Assembly: GCF_019091135.1 (NCBI RefSeq)
Contig: NZ_JAGXJW010000007.1
Coordinates: 62,001 to 126,000 of the forward strand
DNA length: 64,000 bases
Reading direction: 5' to 3'
Origin: Cohnella sp. GbtcB17
Lineage (GTDB): Bacteria > Bacillota > Bacilli > Paenibacillales > Paenibacillaceae
Shown: piece after piece, positions 17,355 through 25,459 of the stretch
Layout: each line of letters opens with the position of its first letter
Position numbering within the stretch: position 1 is the stretch's first letter
Program-made: the position numbers and the translations under genes
Notes under the pieces: generated by a model
Database searches by the model: none
The model's input: the letters and a program-made list of their open reading frames with translations, nothing else
What the model was told of the DNA's origin: nothing

Positions 17355-18398
17355 TTAGGAGCGTGACCTGATTTCCTGGCGCATAAAAGCGACGTAGGCG
17401 GCGGCGAACGAGACGGTCGTCTCCGCGACGATCGCCACGACCTGCGGCCATACGAGCAGCAGGCTCTGGCCGAACGAGAGCGGCGCATTGATGGCCAGGT
17501 AGGCTTGATCCTGGGTGATAAACGGGTTAAGCGTCCGCGTGTCCGGCAGCATGAGCGTCGAGGCCGCTTCCTGGAACAAATAGGCCGGCGACAGGCGCGA
17601 GAGCAGCATCATCCAGTCCTGATGACGGATGACGACGCTGGCGGCGGCCGTATCGGCAGGCGACGTCGCGTTGCCCACGAGGCTGACGATCATGCCGTAG
17701 AACACCAGGAAAAAAATCCACAGCGCGATGCCGCACAGCGCCGAGGTCGCCGCCTGGCGGAACCGGACGGAAAATAGCAGCGACAGATTCAGCCACAAGC
17801 CGACGTACACGACCGTGATCAGAAGCATGACGACGACGCGCCAGAACTCCTCCGGCGTCGGCGGATAGCCGATCGTGAACAGCCCCATGCCCATAACGAG
17901 GAAGCCCAGGGAAAAGATAACGACCGCGATGAGCAGAAGCCCGGCGACGAACTTGGCGTTCAGAAAGTCGTCTCTGTACAAGGGCTGGGAAAGCAGTCTG
18001 CTGAGCGTGCCTTTATTGCGTTCGGTGTTAACGGAATCGAAGCCCAGCGCGATGCCGATCAGCGGCGCCAGGAAGGACAAGAAAGTCAGGAAGCCCGGCA
18101 GCGAGCCGTCCGTTTCGGTGAACATTTTCAGAAAAAGAAAGCTGGAGCTCCCTTCGCCGGACGCGGCGCTCGCCGATTGCCCGTCCTTCAACGCGGAGAC
18201 GGACGCATACAGCGAGCCGGCGCAGGCGAGGACGACGATCGCGAGCAGGATGACGAACCGCCAGCTGCGGATATGATCGCCGAATTCTTTGCGGACCATG
18301 ACCCAAAATGGGGAAGGACCGCGGCTTGCGGCTGACGTCGGCGGCCCTTCTCTTGAGCCGGCAAGCGCGGGCTTCAGCTTGTCAATGAAGTTGGCCAA
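17355..18398 (-). CDS. ABC-2 type transporter permease
   Basis: The 347-residue protein has a cytoplasmic N terminus and a first helix at about residues 48-66 (FVILLAIVVLACAGSLYAS). A long extracytoplasmic loop follows, then five further hydrophobic helices and the conserved NTERNKGTLSRLLSQPLYRDDFL segment of ABC-2 permeases. A TTG start with GAGGGAAT upstream is used and overlaps the ATPase gene by 17 nt. It forms one export system with the ATPase, and the operon begins with a NEW3-domain membrane protein. The cargo is unknown. Confidence 0.87.
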   Translation of the reverse strand: MANFIDKLKPALAGSREGPPTSAASRGPSPFWVMVRKEFGDHIRSWRFVILLAIVVLACAGSLYASVSALKDGQSASAASGEGSSSFLFLKMFTETDGSLPGFLTFLSFLAPLIGIALGFDSVNTERNKGTLSRLLSQPLYRDDFLNAKFVAGLLLIAVVIFSLGFLVMGMGLFTIGYPPTPEEFWRVVVMLLITVVYVGLWLNLSLLFSVRFRQAATSALCGIALWIFFLVFYGMIVSLVGNATSPADTAAASVVIRHQDWMMLLSRLSPAYLFQEAASTLMLPDTRTLNPFITQDQAYLAINAPLSFGQSLLLVWPQVVAIVAETTVSFAAAYVAFMRQEIRSRS

Positions 18399-19377
18399 CG
18401 GTATTCCCTCCTTCGAAATAACGGTGATAAATCTCGTCGAGCCCGTAGCGGAGCGGGCGCAAGCCGAGGAGCGACGCTCCGCTGCTCACGACCGCGGCGG
18501 CAAGCTCGGCGGCGATATCGTCCGTGCCGGTGACGCGAACGGTCACGAAGCCGTCCGACCGGTCCGTAGCCCTAAGGGCGTCCGTCTCCTGCAGGTCGAC
18601 GGCGGTGACGCGATCAAGGCCTCGCAACGCGTTCGCGAGCGCATCGGACCAGCCGCCGACGTCCAGCTCGACCGCATAGGACGAGCTGCCGTCCAGCAGC
18701 TGCGACAACGCGGCAAGATCGCCGGACGCGATGAGCCGGCCGCCGACGAACAGGCCGACTCGGTCGCAAATTTGCTGTACCTGGTGCAAATGGTGCGAGG
18801 ACAGCAGCACGGTCAGCCCCTCGTCGCGGCTGAGCTCCCGAATGAGCGCGAGCAGCTCTCGCACCCCTTCGGGGTCGATGCCGAGCGTCGGCTCGTCGAG
18901 AATGACCACTTCGGGCCGCTTGATCAGCACGTCGGCCAGGCCGAGGCGCTGCCGCATGCCTCTGGAATAGGCGCCTGTTTTTTTGCCCAAAGCGGCGCCC
19001 AGCCCCACTTTGTCGAGCAGCTCGACCGCCCGCCGCCTGGCTTCGGCTTCGGGCACCCGGTTCAGCATGGCCGTATACATCAAGTTGTCGAGACCGGTCC
19101 GATCCTCGTAGAAACCGATGTCGTCGGGCATATAGCCGACTCTTCGCTTTACCTCGATCGGATTGCGCGTAGCGTCGATGCCGCATACGCTCGCATGACC
19201 ACTCGTAGGCTCTGCGAGTCCGAGCATCATGAGGATGGTCGTCGTTTTGCCCGCGCCGTTCGGCCCGAGCAGGCCGAAGATTTCCCCCCGGCGGATGTTC
19301 AGGTCGAGCTCGGACACGGCGGTGAATTCGCCGTAGCGCTTGGTCAGACGGCTAAGCGCGATTACCGTATCCTCCAT
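18382..19377 (-). CDS. ABC transporter ATP-binding protein
   Basis: The 331-residue ATPase has Walker A GPNGAGKTT (about residues 39-47), signature YSRGMRQRLGL, Walker B VVILDEP and the switch His in LSSHHLHQV. A C-terminal 80-100 residue extension is typical of ABC-2 export ATPases (NatA/CcmA type). The ATG is 4 nt after the NEW3 gene's stop, with GGGAGG upstream. It is coupled to the permease gene by overlap. Confidence 0.92.
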   Translation of the reverse strand: MEDTVIALSRLTKRYGEFTAVSELDLNIRRGEIFGLLGPNGAGKTTTILMMLGLAEPTSGHASVCGIDATRNPIEVKRRVGYMPDDIGFYEDRTGLDNLMYTAMLNRVPEAEARRRAVELLDKVGLGAALGKKTGAYSRGMRQRLGLADVLIKRPEVVILDEPTLGIDPEGVRELLALIRELSRDEGLTVLLSSHHLHQVQQICDRVGLFVGGRLIASGDLAALSQLLDGSSSYAVELDVGGWSDALANALRGLDRVTAVDLQETDALRATDRSDGFVTVRVTGTDDIAAELAAAVVSSGASLLGLRPLRYGLDEIYHRYFEGGNTVGQLH

Positions 19378-19380
19378 GGC

Positions 19381-20541
19381 TCAGCGCCTCCCGTACTTGC
19401 GGAACAGCCAGTAAACGCCGGCCAGCACGACAAGAATGATGAGCACGCCGATCCAGCCCCACAGCACCGAGGTTTTGACCGTTACGCGGATCGCGGCGTC
19501 GGCCGATTTCTCGGCCGCCTGCGCGGTCAGGCCGACGACATAGTCCCCGGACAACGATTTGTCCGAGCTGTGAATCGTGGCCGTGACGGGCACCGACTCT
19601 CCCGCCTTGATGGACGGAATCGTCTTCGGCTCGAACGTGACCTCCCAATCGGTCGGCGCGGTGTTCGTCAGGCTGACGCCCGTCAGCTCGGCGGTTCCCG
19701 TGTTCTTCACGGCAAGCTCAAGCGTCCGTTTGCCGCCGGCCGTCACATTCGTGCTGAGCACCTGGTTGCTCGTCGACAGTTCGATGCCGTAGGTGCCCGT
19801 GATGACGGCTTCCATCGTTACGTCGGCGGAGGTGCTGCTGTTGGAGGCGTGGACGGGAATTTTGTACGTTTGCGCCGCGGCTTTTTCGGAAGGCGTCAGC
19901 GTCAGCGTAATGGATGAAGTCGCGTTCGGCTCGATGTCGACGGCCGTCACATTGTTGCCGCCCGAGCTGAACCGCGCGTCCCAGCCGGCCGGCGGCTCGG
20001 CGGTCAACGCGTATTGCTGCTTGCTGGCGGTCCGGTTGGCGAGCGTCAGATTATAGGTGAAGGTCGAATCGCTGTGGCCTTCCATATTCGGCTGCTCGGC
20101 GCTAAGCTCGGTCTTGTAGGTGCCCTGCTCGGTTACGTTGATCTTGAGCGTGAGGCTGCCGAACGCGCCGGCGTTCAGTTGAAGCGCGTAGCTGCCCTTG
20201 GCGACTTCGAAAGGCACGAGCACGCTAAGCGATGCCGATTGCGTTTCGTGCGGCTTGACTGCGACTTCGGAGATGGGGTGGCCGCCTGCGGTCAGGTCGG
20301 TTTTCCAATCCTTGGACGGCGGCGTGAAGCTCAGCGCGGCTGTCTGAATGCCGTCGCCGTCGTTGATCAGGTCGATATCGTACGTGATCGATTCTCCCGG
20401 CGCGGCCGACAGGCTGACATAAGGCGTGTACAGCTTGGCGGTTCCCGCGGCGGAAGCGGGCGCGGACAATCCGAGGACGCCCAGCGCCATCAACAGTGTC
20501 ATTGCGATGCTTGCCCATTTTTCCAATCTTGGCTTGATCAT
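19381..20541 (-). CDS. NEW3-domain membrane-anchored surface protein
   Basis: The 386-residue protein has a signal peptide ending near PASAAG. Repeated beta-rich NEW3/CARDB-like modules follow (for example SLTNTAPTDWEVTFEPKTI and SFTPPSKDWKTDL). One C-terminal helix, WGWIGVLIILVVLAGVYWLF, precedes a basic tail. This makes it a surface protein anchored at its C terminus. The ATG at 20541 has GGGAGGT 10 nt upstream; a TTG nine bases earlier is too close to it. It heads an operon with an ABC-2 exporter. Such pairs are common in Firmicutes but the function is not known; possible roles are polysaccharide binding or help with export. Confidence 0.82.
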   Translation of the reverse strand: MIKPRLEKWASIAMTLLMALGVLGLSAPASAAGTAKLYTPYVSLSAAPGESITYDIDLINDGDGIQTAALSFTPPSKDWKTDLTAGGHPISEVAVKPHETQSASLSVLVPFEVAKGSYALQLNAGAFGSLTLKINVTEQGTYKTELSAEQPNMEGHSDSTFTYNLTLANRTASKQQYALTAEPPAGWDARFSSGGNNVTAVDIEPNATSSITLTLTPSEKAAAQTYKIPVHASNSSTSADVTMEAVITGTYGIELSTSNQVLSTNVTAGGKRTLELAVKNTGTAELTGVSLTNTAPTDWEVTFEPKTIPSIKAGESVPVTATIHSSDKSLSGDYVVGLTAQAAEKSADAAIRVTVKTSVLWGWIGVLIILVVLAGVYWLFRKYGRR

Positions 20542-20750
20542 GACTTTCAAGACCTCCCGGCAATATATTTTTCACCTGGAGTACGCGGGAGAGATCGTTC
20601 CGGATTTAGGATTAGGCCGGTTTTTTACATAAAAAAACGCTTAAAGCAAGCTTAAAATCAGATAAAAATCGCGCCTGACCTGTACGCGGACCGGCCTGGA
20701 TCTGCTATGAATATAGTAAAAACGTCTGTCGACGGAGGGGAACGAGCGAC

Positions 20751-21353
20751 ATGAACGGGACTTCGGCGGAGACTGTCCTGGAGATGGCCGAATGGCTGAA
20801 AAAAATGGAGGAAGGCGATCCGCGGGCCTTCGAAAAGCTGTACGAGCAGGCCGTACCCTATTTGCTGCCGCTGGCCTGCCATATGCTCGGGGACCGGATG
20901 GAGGCGGAGGACGCCGTCCATGACGTGCTCCTCGGCGTGATCCGGTCTCCTGGGCGCTACGACGCTTCCCGAGGCTCCGCGCAAGCCTGGCTCGCCGTGC
21001 AGGTGAAAAGCAGATGCCTCGACCGGCTGCGCAAGCGCAGCAGGACGGTGCTGCGCGGCGAGGCCGAGGAGCCGGCCGCCATTGCCATGCCCGCCGCGCA
21101 GCCGGAGACTGCGGTGCTCGCGCGCATGGAGCGCGAAGCGGTGCGCAGCGCGCTCCGGCAGCTTCCGGGCGTGCAGCGCGGGGCGCTGGCGGCCGCGTAC
21201 TTCACGCCGCGCAGCCAAAAGGAGCTGGCCGATGCGTGGCAGGTGCCGCTCGGCACCGTCAAATCGCGCGTGCGCTACGGCTTGGGCCACCTGCGCAAGG
21301 CGCTCGACCGCATGGGCTGGGGTGCCGGAGAAGGAGGCGACGACCATGCGTGA
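20751..21353 (+). CDS. ECF-type RNA polymerase sigma factor
   Basis: The 200-residue sigma-70 family group 4 protein has region 2 with EAEDAVHDVLLGVIRSPGRY followed by SAQAWLAVQVKSRCLDRLRKR. Region 4 has LPGVQRGALAAAYFTPRSQKELADAW then PLGTVKSRVRYGLGHLRKAL. The overall look is closest to SigK-like ECF factors. The ATG has GGAGGGG upstream. Its last 8 nt overlap the zinc-finger anti-sigma gene, the normal arrangement for a membrane-signalled sigma/anti-sigma pair. The stimulus and regulon are unknown. The divergent NEW3/ABC operon is a possible target. Confidence 0.92.
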   Translation: MNGTSAETVLEMAEWLKKMEEGDPRAFEKLYEQAVPYLLPLACHMLGDRMEAEDAVHDVLLGVIRSPGRYDASRGSAQAWLAVQVKSRCLDRLRKRSRTVLRGEAEEPAAIAMPAAQPETAVLARMEREAVRSALRQLPGVQRGALAAAYFTPRSQKELADAWQVPLGTVKSRVRYGLGHLRKALDRMGWGAGEGGDDHA

Positions 21354-22212
21354 GCGATCGTGCGGCGTTCCGGAGGAGCGCTGGATCGACCTGCTTGAAG
21401 GCCGGCTGAGCGAACGGGATGCACAAGCGCTTATGGCGCATAAGGGGGGATGTCGCGACTGCCTCGCTACGTACGCGCAGTGGGCGGAGCTGCTCGGCGC
21501 CGGGAGCGGCGTTGCGCCCAGGCTGGCAGGGCAGGCCGGGCCGCGTCCGAAGGCTGCGCAGGCGGATGCGGCCGCGCTGCCCGGCGCTGCGCCGGCGTTG
21601 TCGCCTGGGCGGCGGCGCAGCCTGCTGCTGCGCGCGGGCGTCTACGCCTTCGCCAGACGCGCGGGGCGCGTTTGGCGCGCGGCAGCGAAGCGGCCGGCGC
21701 TTGCCGCGTCTTGCGGACTCGGAGCGGCCGTCGTCGCTACGCTTCTGCTGCTGCACCCGTTTGCAACCGACGGCGGCAAAGACGCGGGGAGCGAGCTTAG
21801 CCCCGCCGGCTACGCTCGCCTGCATGAGCCGGCAGGTGCGTCGGTTCTCAGCGAGCCCGACACGGTCGTGTACAAATCCGGAGAGGACGGGCGCCAGGGG
21901 ATGGCGATCGGCTTGCCCGGAGGCGCGAAAGAGACGCTGTGGCTGAACGCGCGCACGCATGAGCTTTTTCTGCTGATGGAAGGACTGCTGCCTTCGGCTC
22001 GCACCGACGTTCAGGCATGGGCGAGATTCGGCGCGACGAACGCCAATCTCGGACTGCTGAGCTTTCACGACAGCCGCGCGCATTTGTATGCCGCGAACGT
22101 CCGGCCCGAGGAGTGGGAGTCTGTGCTGCTCACGATCGAGCCTAAAGGCGGCAGCGCGATGCCGACCCGGCCCGAGACCGTATCGATTCCGCTTCGCGAG
22201 GCGACGGAATGA
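21346..22212 (+). CDS. Zinc-finger anti-sigma factor, RskA-like
   Basis: The 288-residue protein has a cytoplasmic N-terminal zinc-binding motif H-x3-C-x2-C (HKGGCRDC, residues 31-38), where it would hold the sigma factor. A long Ala/Arg-rich linker precedes one membrane helix (GLGAAVVATLLLLHPFA, about residues 127-143). The C-terminal extracytoplasmic domain resembles the RskA fold. The ATG 21346 overlaps the sigma gene by 8 nt with AAGGAGG upstream. Confidence 0.85.
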   Translation: MRERSCGVPEERWIDLLEGRLSERDAQALMAHKGGCRDCLATYAQWAELLGAGSGVAPRLAGQAGPRPKAAQADAAALPGAAPALSPGRRRSLLLRAGVYAFARRAGRVWRAAAKRPALAASCGLGAAVVATLLLLHPFATDGGKDAGSELSPAGYARLHEPAGASVLSEPDTVVYKSGEDGRQGMAIGLPGGAKETLWLNARTHELFLLMEGLLPSARTDVQAWARFGATNANLGLLSFHDSRAHLYAANVRPEEWESVLLTIEPKGGSAMPTRPETVSIPLREATE

Positions 22213-22297
22213 GACGCGTCAAACATACCAACGGTTCGATGCCGTAATCGGACTCGGCCTGCAAATGGTCAGCATGGAGCCTGATCGACGTTCTGCG

Positions 22298-23479
22298 TTA
22301 AGCTTGCTCTCGGCCGTGACCGCGCGCCGGACGGCGAACGAAGACGCCGCTTGCCGCAAAGGCGGCGAGCGAGAGCGCGAGACTGACCGATGCGAAAACG
22401 CCGATCGGCATATAACCGCCGAGCTGAACGTACAGCAGGCCGGCAACCCAAGCGCCGAGCGTATTCGCTCCGTTCATGGTGGCGTTGGCGAGACTTGATA
22501 TCGTGCCGCGCAGCGAGGCGTCGAGCGACGTAAGTGCGCCCATGACGATCGGGAAAAGGATGCCGAGCACGGCGAAAATGATTACGTAGCAAACGGTCGC
22601 CAAGGTTAGATGCGGGAGTCGGGGCAACAGCACATACAGCGCGACCAGCAGCGTCATTCCCGCGTACACCATGCCCGCCGCGCCGAAGCGGCGGGACGCG
22701 GACGCGCTCACCGTGCTCCCGAGCATATTGCCCAGCCCGAGGAACAGCATGGCGACGCCGATCTGGCCGACCGTCAGCTCGAAGCGATCGGACATCCATT
22801 TGCCGGCGAAGGCGAATGCGGTGCCTCCGCCGAGGTGCAAGAGCAAATAGGCGGCAAAGCCGCCGCGGGCCTTGGCGTTGCGAATTAACGGTCGGTAGCG
22901 GCTTAGTATGGCGATGCGCCCGATTGACTCCGCTGGCTTGATGTCAGGCAGCTGCCAGAAAGCGAAGGCGGCAAGCGCGAGCGACGCCGCGCCGATCGTC
23001 CAGAAAGGCGCCGGCCATCCGCCGGACGCGAGCCAGCTGCCGATCGGCACGCCAAACGCTTGGGAAGCGGCGAGTCCGGCATAGGCGACGCCCATCGTCT
23101 TGGCGATTTTGGACGGGGGCATGACGGAGGGGATGTAGGCCCAGATCTGCGGCGCCGTGAACGCGGCGCTGATGCCGGCGGCAAGCCGGAACAAGCACAT
23201 TGCCCAGAAGCTGTCGGCGAAGCCGCAGAGGAACGTCGATACGGAGAACGCGATCAGGCCGCACAGCAGAACGGTTCGCCGATTCCAGCCGTCGGACAGC
23301 GGACCGGCGATCAGGGCGAAGAGGGCGGAGCCCAGCGTATAGGCGCCGAGCATCCAGCCCGTCCATTCGGTCCGGACCCCGAATGCGGCCTGCAGCTCGG
23401 GCAGCAGGGGCGAGATGAGGAACGTATCCGTTCCGATCATGAACATGACGAGAAAAAAGAGCAGGGCATACTTGAACAT
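22298..23479 (-). CDS. MFS transporter (12-helix efflux type)
   Basis: The 393-residue protein opens with a hydrophobic helix and TDTFLISPLLPELQ, and carries the MFS loop GPLSDGWNRRTVLLCGL after helix 2. It has about 12 hydrophobic helices in two halves. It belongs with the DHA1-like drug or sugar efflux pumps. The ATG has GGGAGTGAT upstream. It is transcribed divergently from a WYL-domain regulator gene 110 bp away, which probably controls it. The substrate is not predictable. Confidence 0.85.
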   Translation of the reverse strand: MFKYALLFFLVMFMIGTDTFLISPLLPELQAAFGVRTEWTGWMLGAYTLGSALFALIAGPLSDGWNRRTVLLCGLIAFSVSTFLCGFADSFWAMCLFRLAAGISAAFTAPQIWAYIPSVMPPSKIAKTMGVAYAGLAASQAFGVPIGSWLASGGWPAPFWTIGAASLALAAFAFWQLPDIKPAESIGRIAILSRYRPLIRNAKARGGFAAYLLLHLGGGTAFAFAGKWMSDRFELTVGQIGVAMLFLGLGNMLGSTVSASASRRFGAAGMVYAGMTLLVALYVLLPRLPHLTLATVCYVIIFAVLGILFPIVMGALTSLDASLRGTISSLANATMNGANTLGAWVAGLLYVQLGGYMPIGVFASVSLALSLAAFAASGVFVRRPARGHGREQA

Positions 23480-23534
23480 CGGTCGATCACTCCCGGGATA
23501 GGTTGCTTGCGGTTCCCATCATAAGTCATAATGG

Positions 23535-23549
23535 TGACAACAATTGTCA
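23535..23549. promoter_or_regulatory. Inverted repeat between the MFS and WYL-regulator genes
   Basis: TGACAA-CAA-TTGTCA is a perfect 6+6 palindrome in the divergent intergenic region, close after a CATAAT -10-like box. It is a candidate operator for the WYL protein. Confidence 0.5.
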
Positions 23550-23589
23550 TGAACCCGGCAAGCATTTCTCAGGCGAGGAGGAACGTCCG

Positions 23590-24534
23590 ATGCCCAAATC
23601 CAAGCGGCTGATGGAGCTGATGATGACCGTCAACCGCAAGCGGCGGTTCAAAGTGCAGGAGCTGGCCGACGAATTCGGCGTGTCGAAGCGCACGATTTTA
23701 AGGGATCTTCAGGAGCTCGGCGAGCTTGGCGTGCCGCTCTATTCGGAGGTCGGTCCCCATGGCGGCTACCAGGTCGTCCGGGAGCGCGTGCTGCCGCCGA
23801 TCGCTTTTACCGAAGAAGAGGCGGTGGCGATGTTTTTCGCGGTGCACGCGCTTCGTCACTACGCCTCGCTGCCGTTCGAGGCCGAGTCGGCTTCGGCGCT
23901 GAGCAAATTTTACCTGCACATGCCGGGCGACATCAGGGACCGGATCGACGGCATGAAGCATCGGGTCGACTTCGTGACGCCCGCGCGCCGCGGCGAAGCG
24001 CCTTGCCTCGCGACGCTGCTCGATGCGGCCGTTCGGCAGCAGGTGCTTTCGATCGTCTATACTTCGCGGGAGGAGGGCGAGCATGCCAGACGGATTCAAC
24101 CGGTATGCATTTATGCGAACAACGGTCTTTGGTATTGTACGGCCTATTGTTTTCTCCGAGAAGGCTTCCGCGTATTCCGCTGCGACCGGATCCGCGAGGC
24201 TGCGCCTGACCCCGCAGGAACGGCACCGCGCGATCTGGGAGACGTGGCGCTTAGCCGCCGGGAAGCCGCCGAGCCGATCGCGCCTGTCAGGCTTCGCGCT
24301 GCGCTGAGCAGGGCGGGCGTGCAGCGCTGCGAGGCGGAGCTGTGGCTCGCGCCGATGCTGGATGTGCGGGAGGACGGCAGCGGCGCCATCGACCGGGACG
24401 TGCCCGCAAGCGAGCTCTCTTTTTACGCCGATTTCTTTCTCGGCTTGGGCCGGGAGGCGACCGTAGAAGCGCCCGAGGCGCTGCGGGCAGCGATACGAGA
24501 CAAGCTATCGGATTTGCTCGAGCGGTACAACTGA
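23590..24534 (+). CDS. HTH (DeoR/HTH_11) and WYL-domain transcriptional regulator
   Basis: The 314-residue YafY-type regulator has an N-terminal helix-turn-helix (RRFKVQELADEFGVSKRTIL then RDLQEL, residues 19-45). The central WYL domain contains IQPVCIYANNGLWYCTAYCFL and the RVFRCDRI motif, and a C-terminal dimer domain follows. The ATG 23590 has GAGGAGGAA upstream; an earlier in-frame start would add 29 unsupported residues. WYL domains sense ligands, and the divergent MFS gene is the obvious target. Confidence 0.88.
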   Translation: MPKSKRLMELMMTVNRKRRFKVQELADEFGVSKRTILRDLQELGELGVPLYSEVGPHGGYQVVRERVLPPIAFTEEEAVAMFFAVHALRHYASLPFEAESASALSKFYLHMPGDIRDRIDGMKHRVDFVTPARRGEAPCLATLLDAAVRQQVLSIVYTSREEGEHARRIQPVCIYANNGLWYCTAYCFLREGFRVFRCDRIREAAPDPAGTAPRDLGDVALSRREAAEPIAPVRLRAALSRAGVQRCEAELWLAPMLDVREDGSGAIDRDVPASELSFYADFFLGLGREATVEAPEALRAAIRDKLSDLLERYN

Positions 24535-24565
24535 CCAAATCGCCAAATCATGAGGCCGCGAGTCG

Positions 24566-24739
24566 TTACCTTCTCCTAACACCTTCGAGTCGGGGCGCGG
24601 GAAGCGCTATTTCCGGCAGCAATTCCTTCAGGCGGGCGCTCCCGCCTTTTTGGCGTTCGAGAATGCGCAGCGCAGCTCTGATCTCCCAAGCTTTTCCCGA
24701 CCACCGGATGCGGTCCGGCTCCGTGTAGCGCTTCAGCAT
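24566..24739 (-). CDS. mciZ: Z-ring inhibitor MciZ (small sporulation protein)
   Basis: This short gene encodes 57 residues. The core WSGKAWEIRAALR (residues 13-25) matches the GKAWEIR core of the Bacillus FtsZ inhibitor MciZ, a 40-residue peptide made in the mother cell that blocks Z-ring formation. The ATG at 24739 has AAGGGGGA 7 nt upstream; a longer in-frame start adds residues with no ribosome binding site. It is divergent from nudF, the same neighbour as in Bacillus. It is longer than Bacillus MciZ by an Arg/Pro-rich tail. The family call is from memory of the motif and the synteny. Confidence 0.8.
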   Translation of the reverse strand: MLKRYTEPDRIRWSGKAWEIRAALRILERQKGGSARLKELLPEIALPAPRLEGVRRR

Positions 24740-24874
24740 TTGCGAGTCCCCCTTCTGCATGCCTCGCCGGCCGTCGTTGCGATCTTGCATTTGGCCGGAC
24801 AAGCCTATATGGTTGATCTATGCGCCGGCGAGCCGGCAGATGACATTTAAATGAAGAAGCAGGAGGCCGAAATA

Positions 24875-25459
24875 ATGAGTGCCGAACATAACCGCGCGGG
24901 TGGCGAAAAGCACCCGTTTTACGAAGAAACCTTATCGACGGATAAAAGATTCGATGGAAAAATCATTTCCTTGCAGGTGGATACCGTCCGGTTGCCGGGG
25001 GGCGGAACGGCGACGCGCGAGATCGTGAGACATCCGGGCGCGGTCGCGGTCATCGCGGTGCACGAGGGCAAGCTGCTGGTTGTCGACCAGTTCCGCAAGC
25101 CGCTCGAGCGCATGCAAGTGGAGATTCCGGCCGGCAAGCTGGACGCGGGAGAGGAACCCGAAGCGGCGGCGATTCGCGAGCTTGAGGAGGAGACGGGCTA
25201 TCGGGCGAGGAGTATCCGGTTCGTGCGGACGTTCGCGACTTCGCCGGGCTTCGCCGACGAGCTGATTCATCTGTATTTTACCGACGATCTCGAAGCGGGC
25301 GAGCTGAAGCTGGATGAAGACGAGTTTTTGAACGGCGAGGCGCTGACGCCCGAGCAAGCGGACGAATATATCGCGAGCGGCCGCATCTGCGACGCCAAGA
25401 CGCTGATCGGCGTGCTCGTCTGGCGCCACTGGCGGCAAACGGGAGCATTCGGAGCGTGA
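24875..25459 (+). CDS. nudF: ADP-ribose pyrophosphatase (Nudix hydrolase)
   Basis: The 194-residue Nudix enzyme cleaves ADP-ribose to AMP and ribose 5-phosphate. The Nudix box reads GKLDAGEEPEAAAIRELEEE then TGY, with the metal-binding REL-EE residues. The upstream EIVRHPGAVAVIAV and downstream FATSPGFADE segments are typical of the ADPRase subfamily. ATG 24875 has GCAGGAGG 9 nt upstream; an earlier ATG lacks one. The stop overlaps the next gene by 4 nt (GTGA). Confidence 0.9.
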   Translation: MSAEHNRAGGEKHPFYEETLSTDKRFDGKIISLQVDTVRLPGGGTATREIVRHPGAVAVIAVHEGKLLVVDQFRKPLERMQVEIPAGKLDAGEEPEAAAIRELEEETGYRARSIRFVRTFATSPGFADELIHLYFTDDLEAGELKLDEDEFLNGEALTPEQADEYIASGRICDAKTLIGVLVWRHWRQTGAFGA

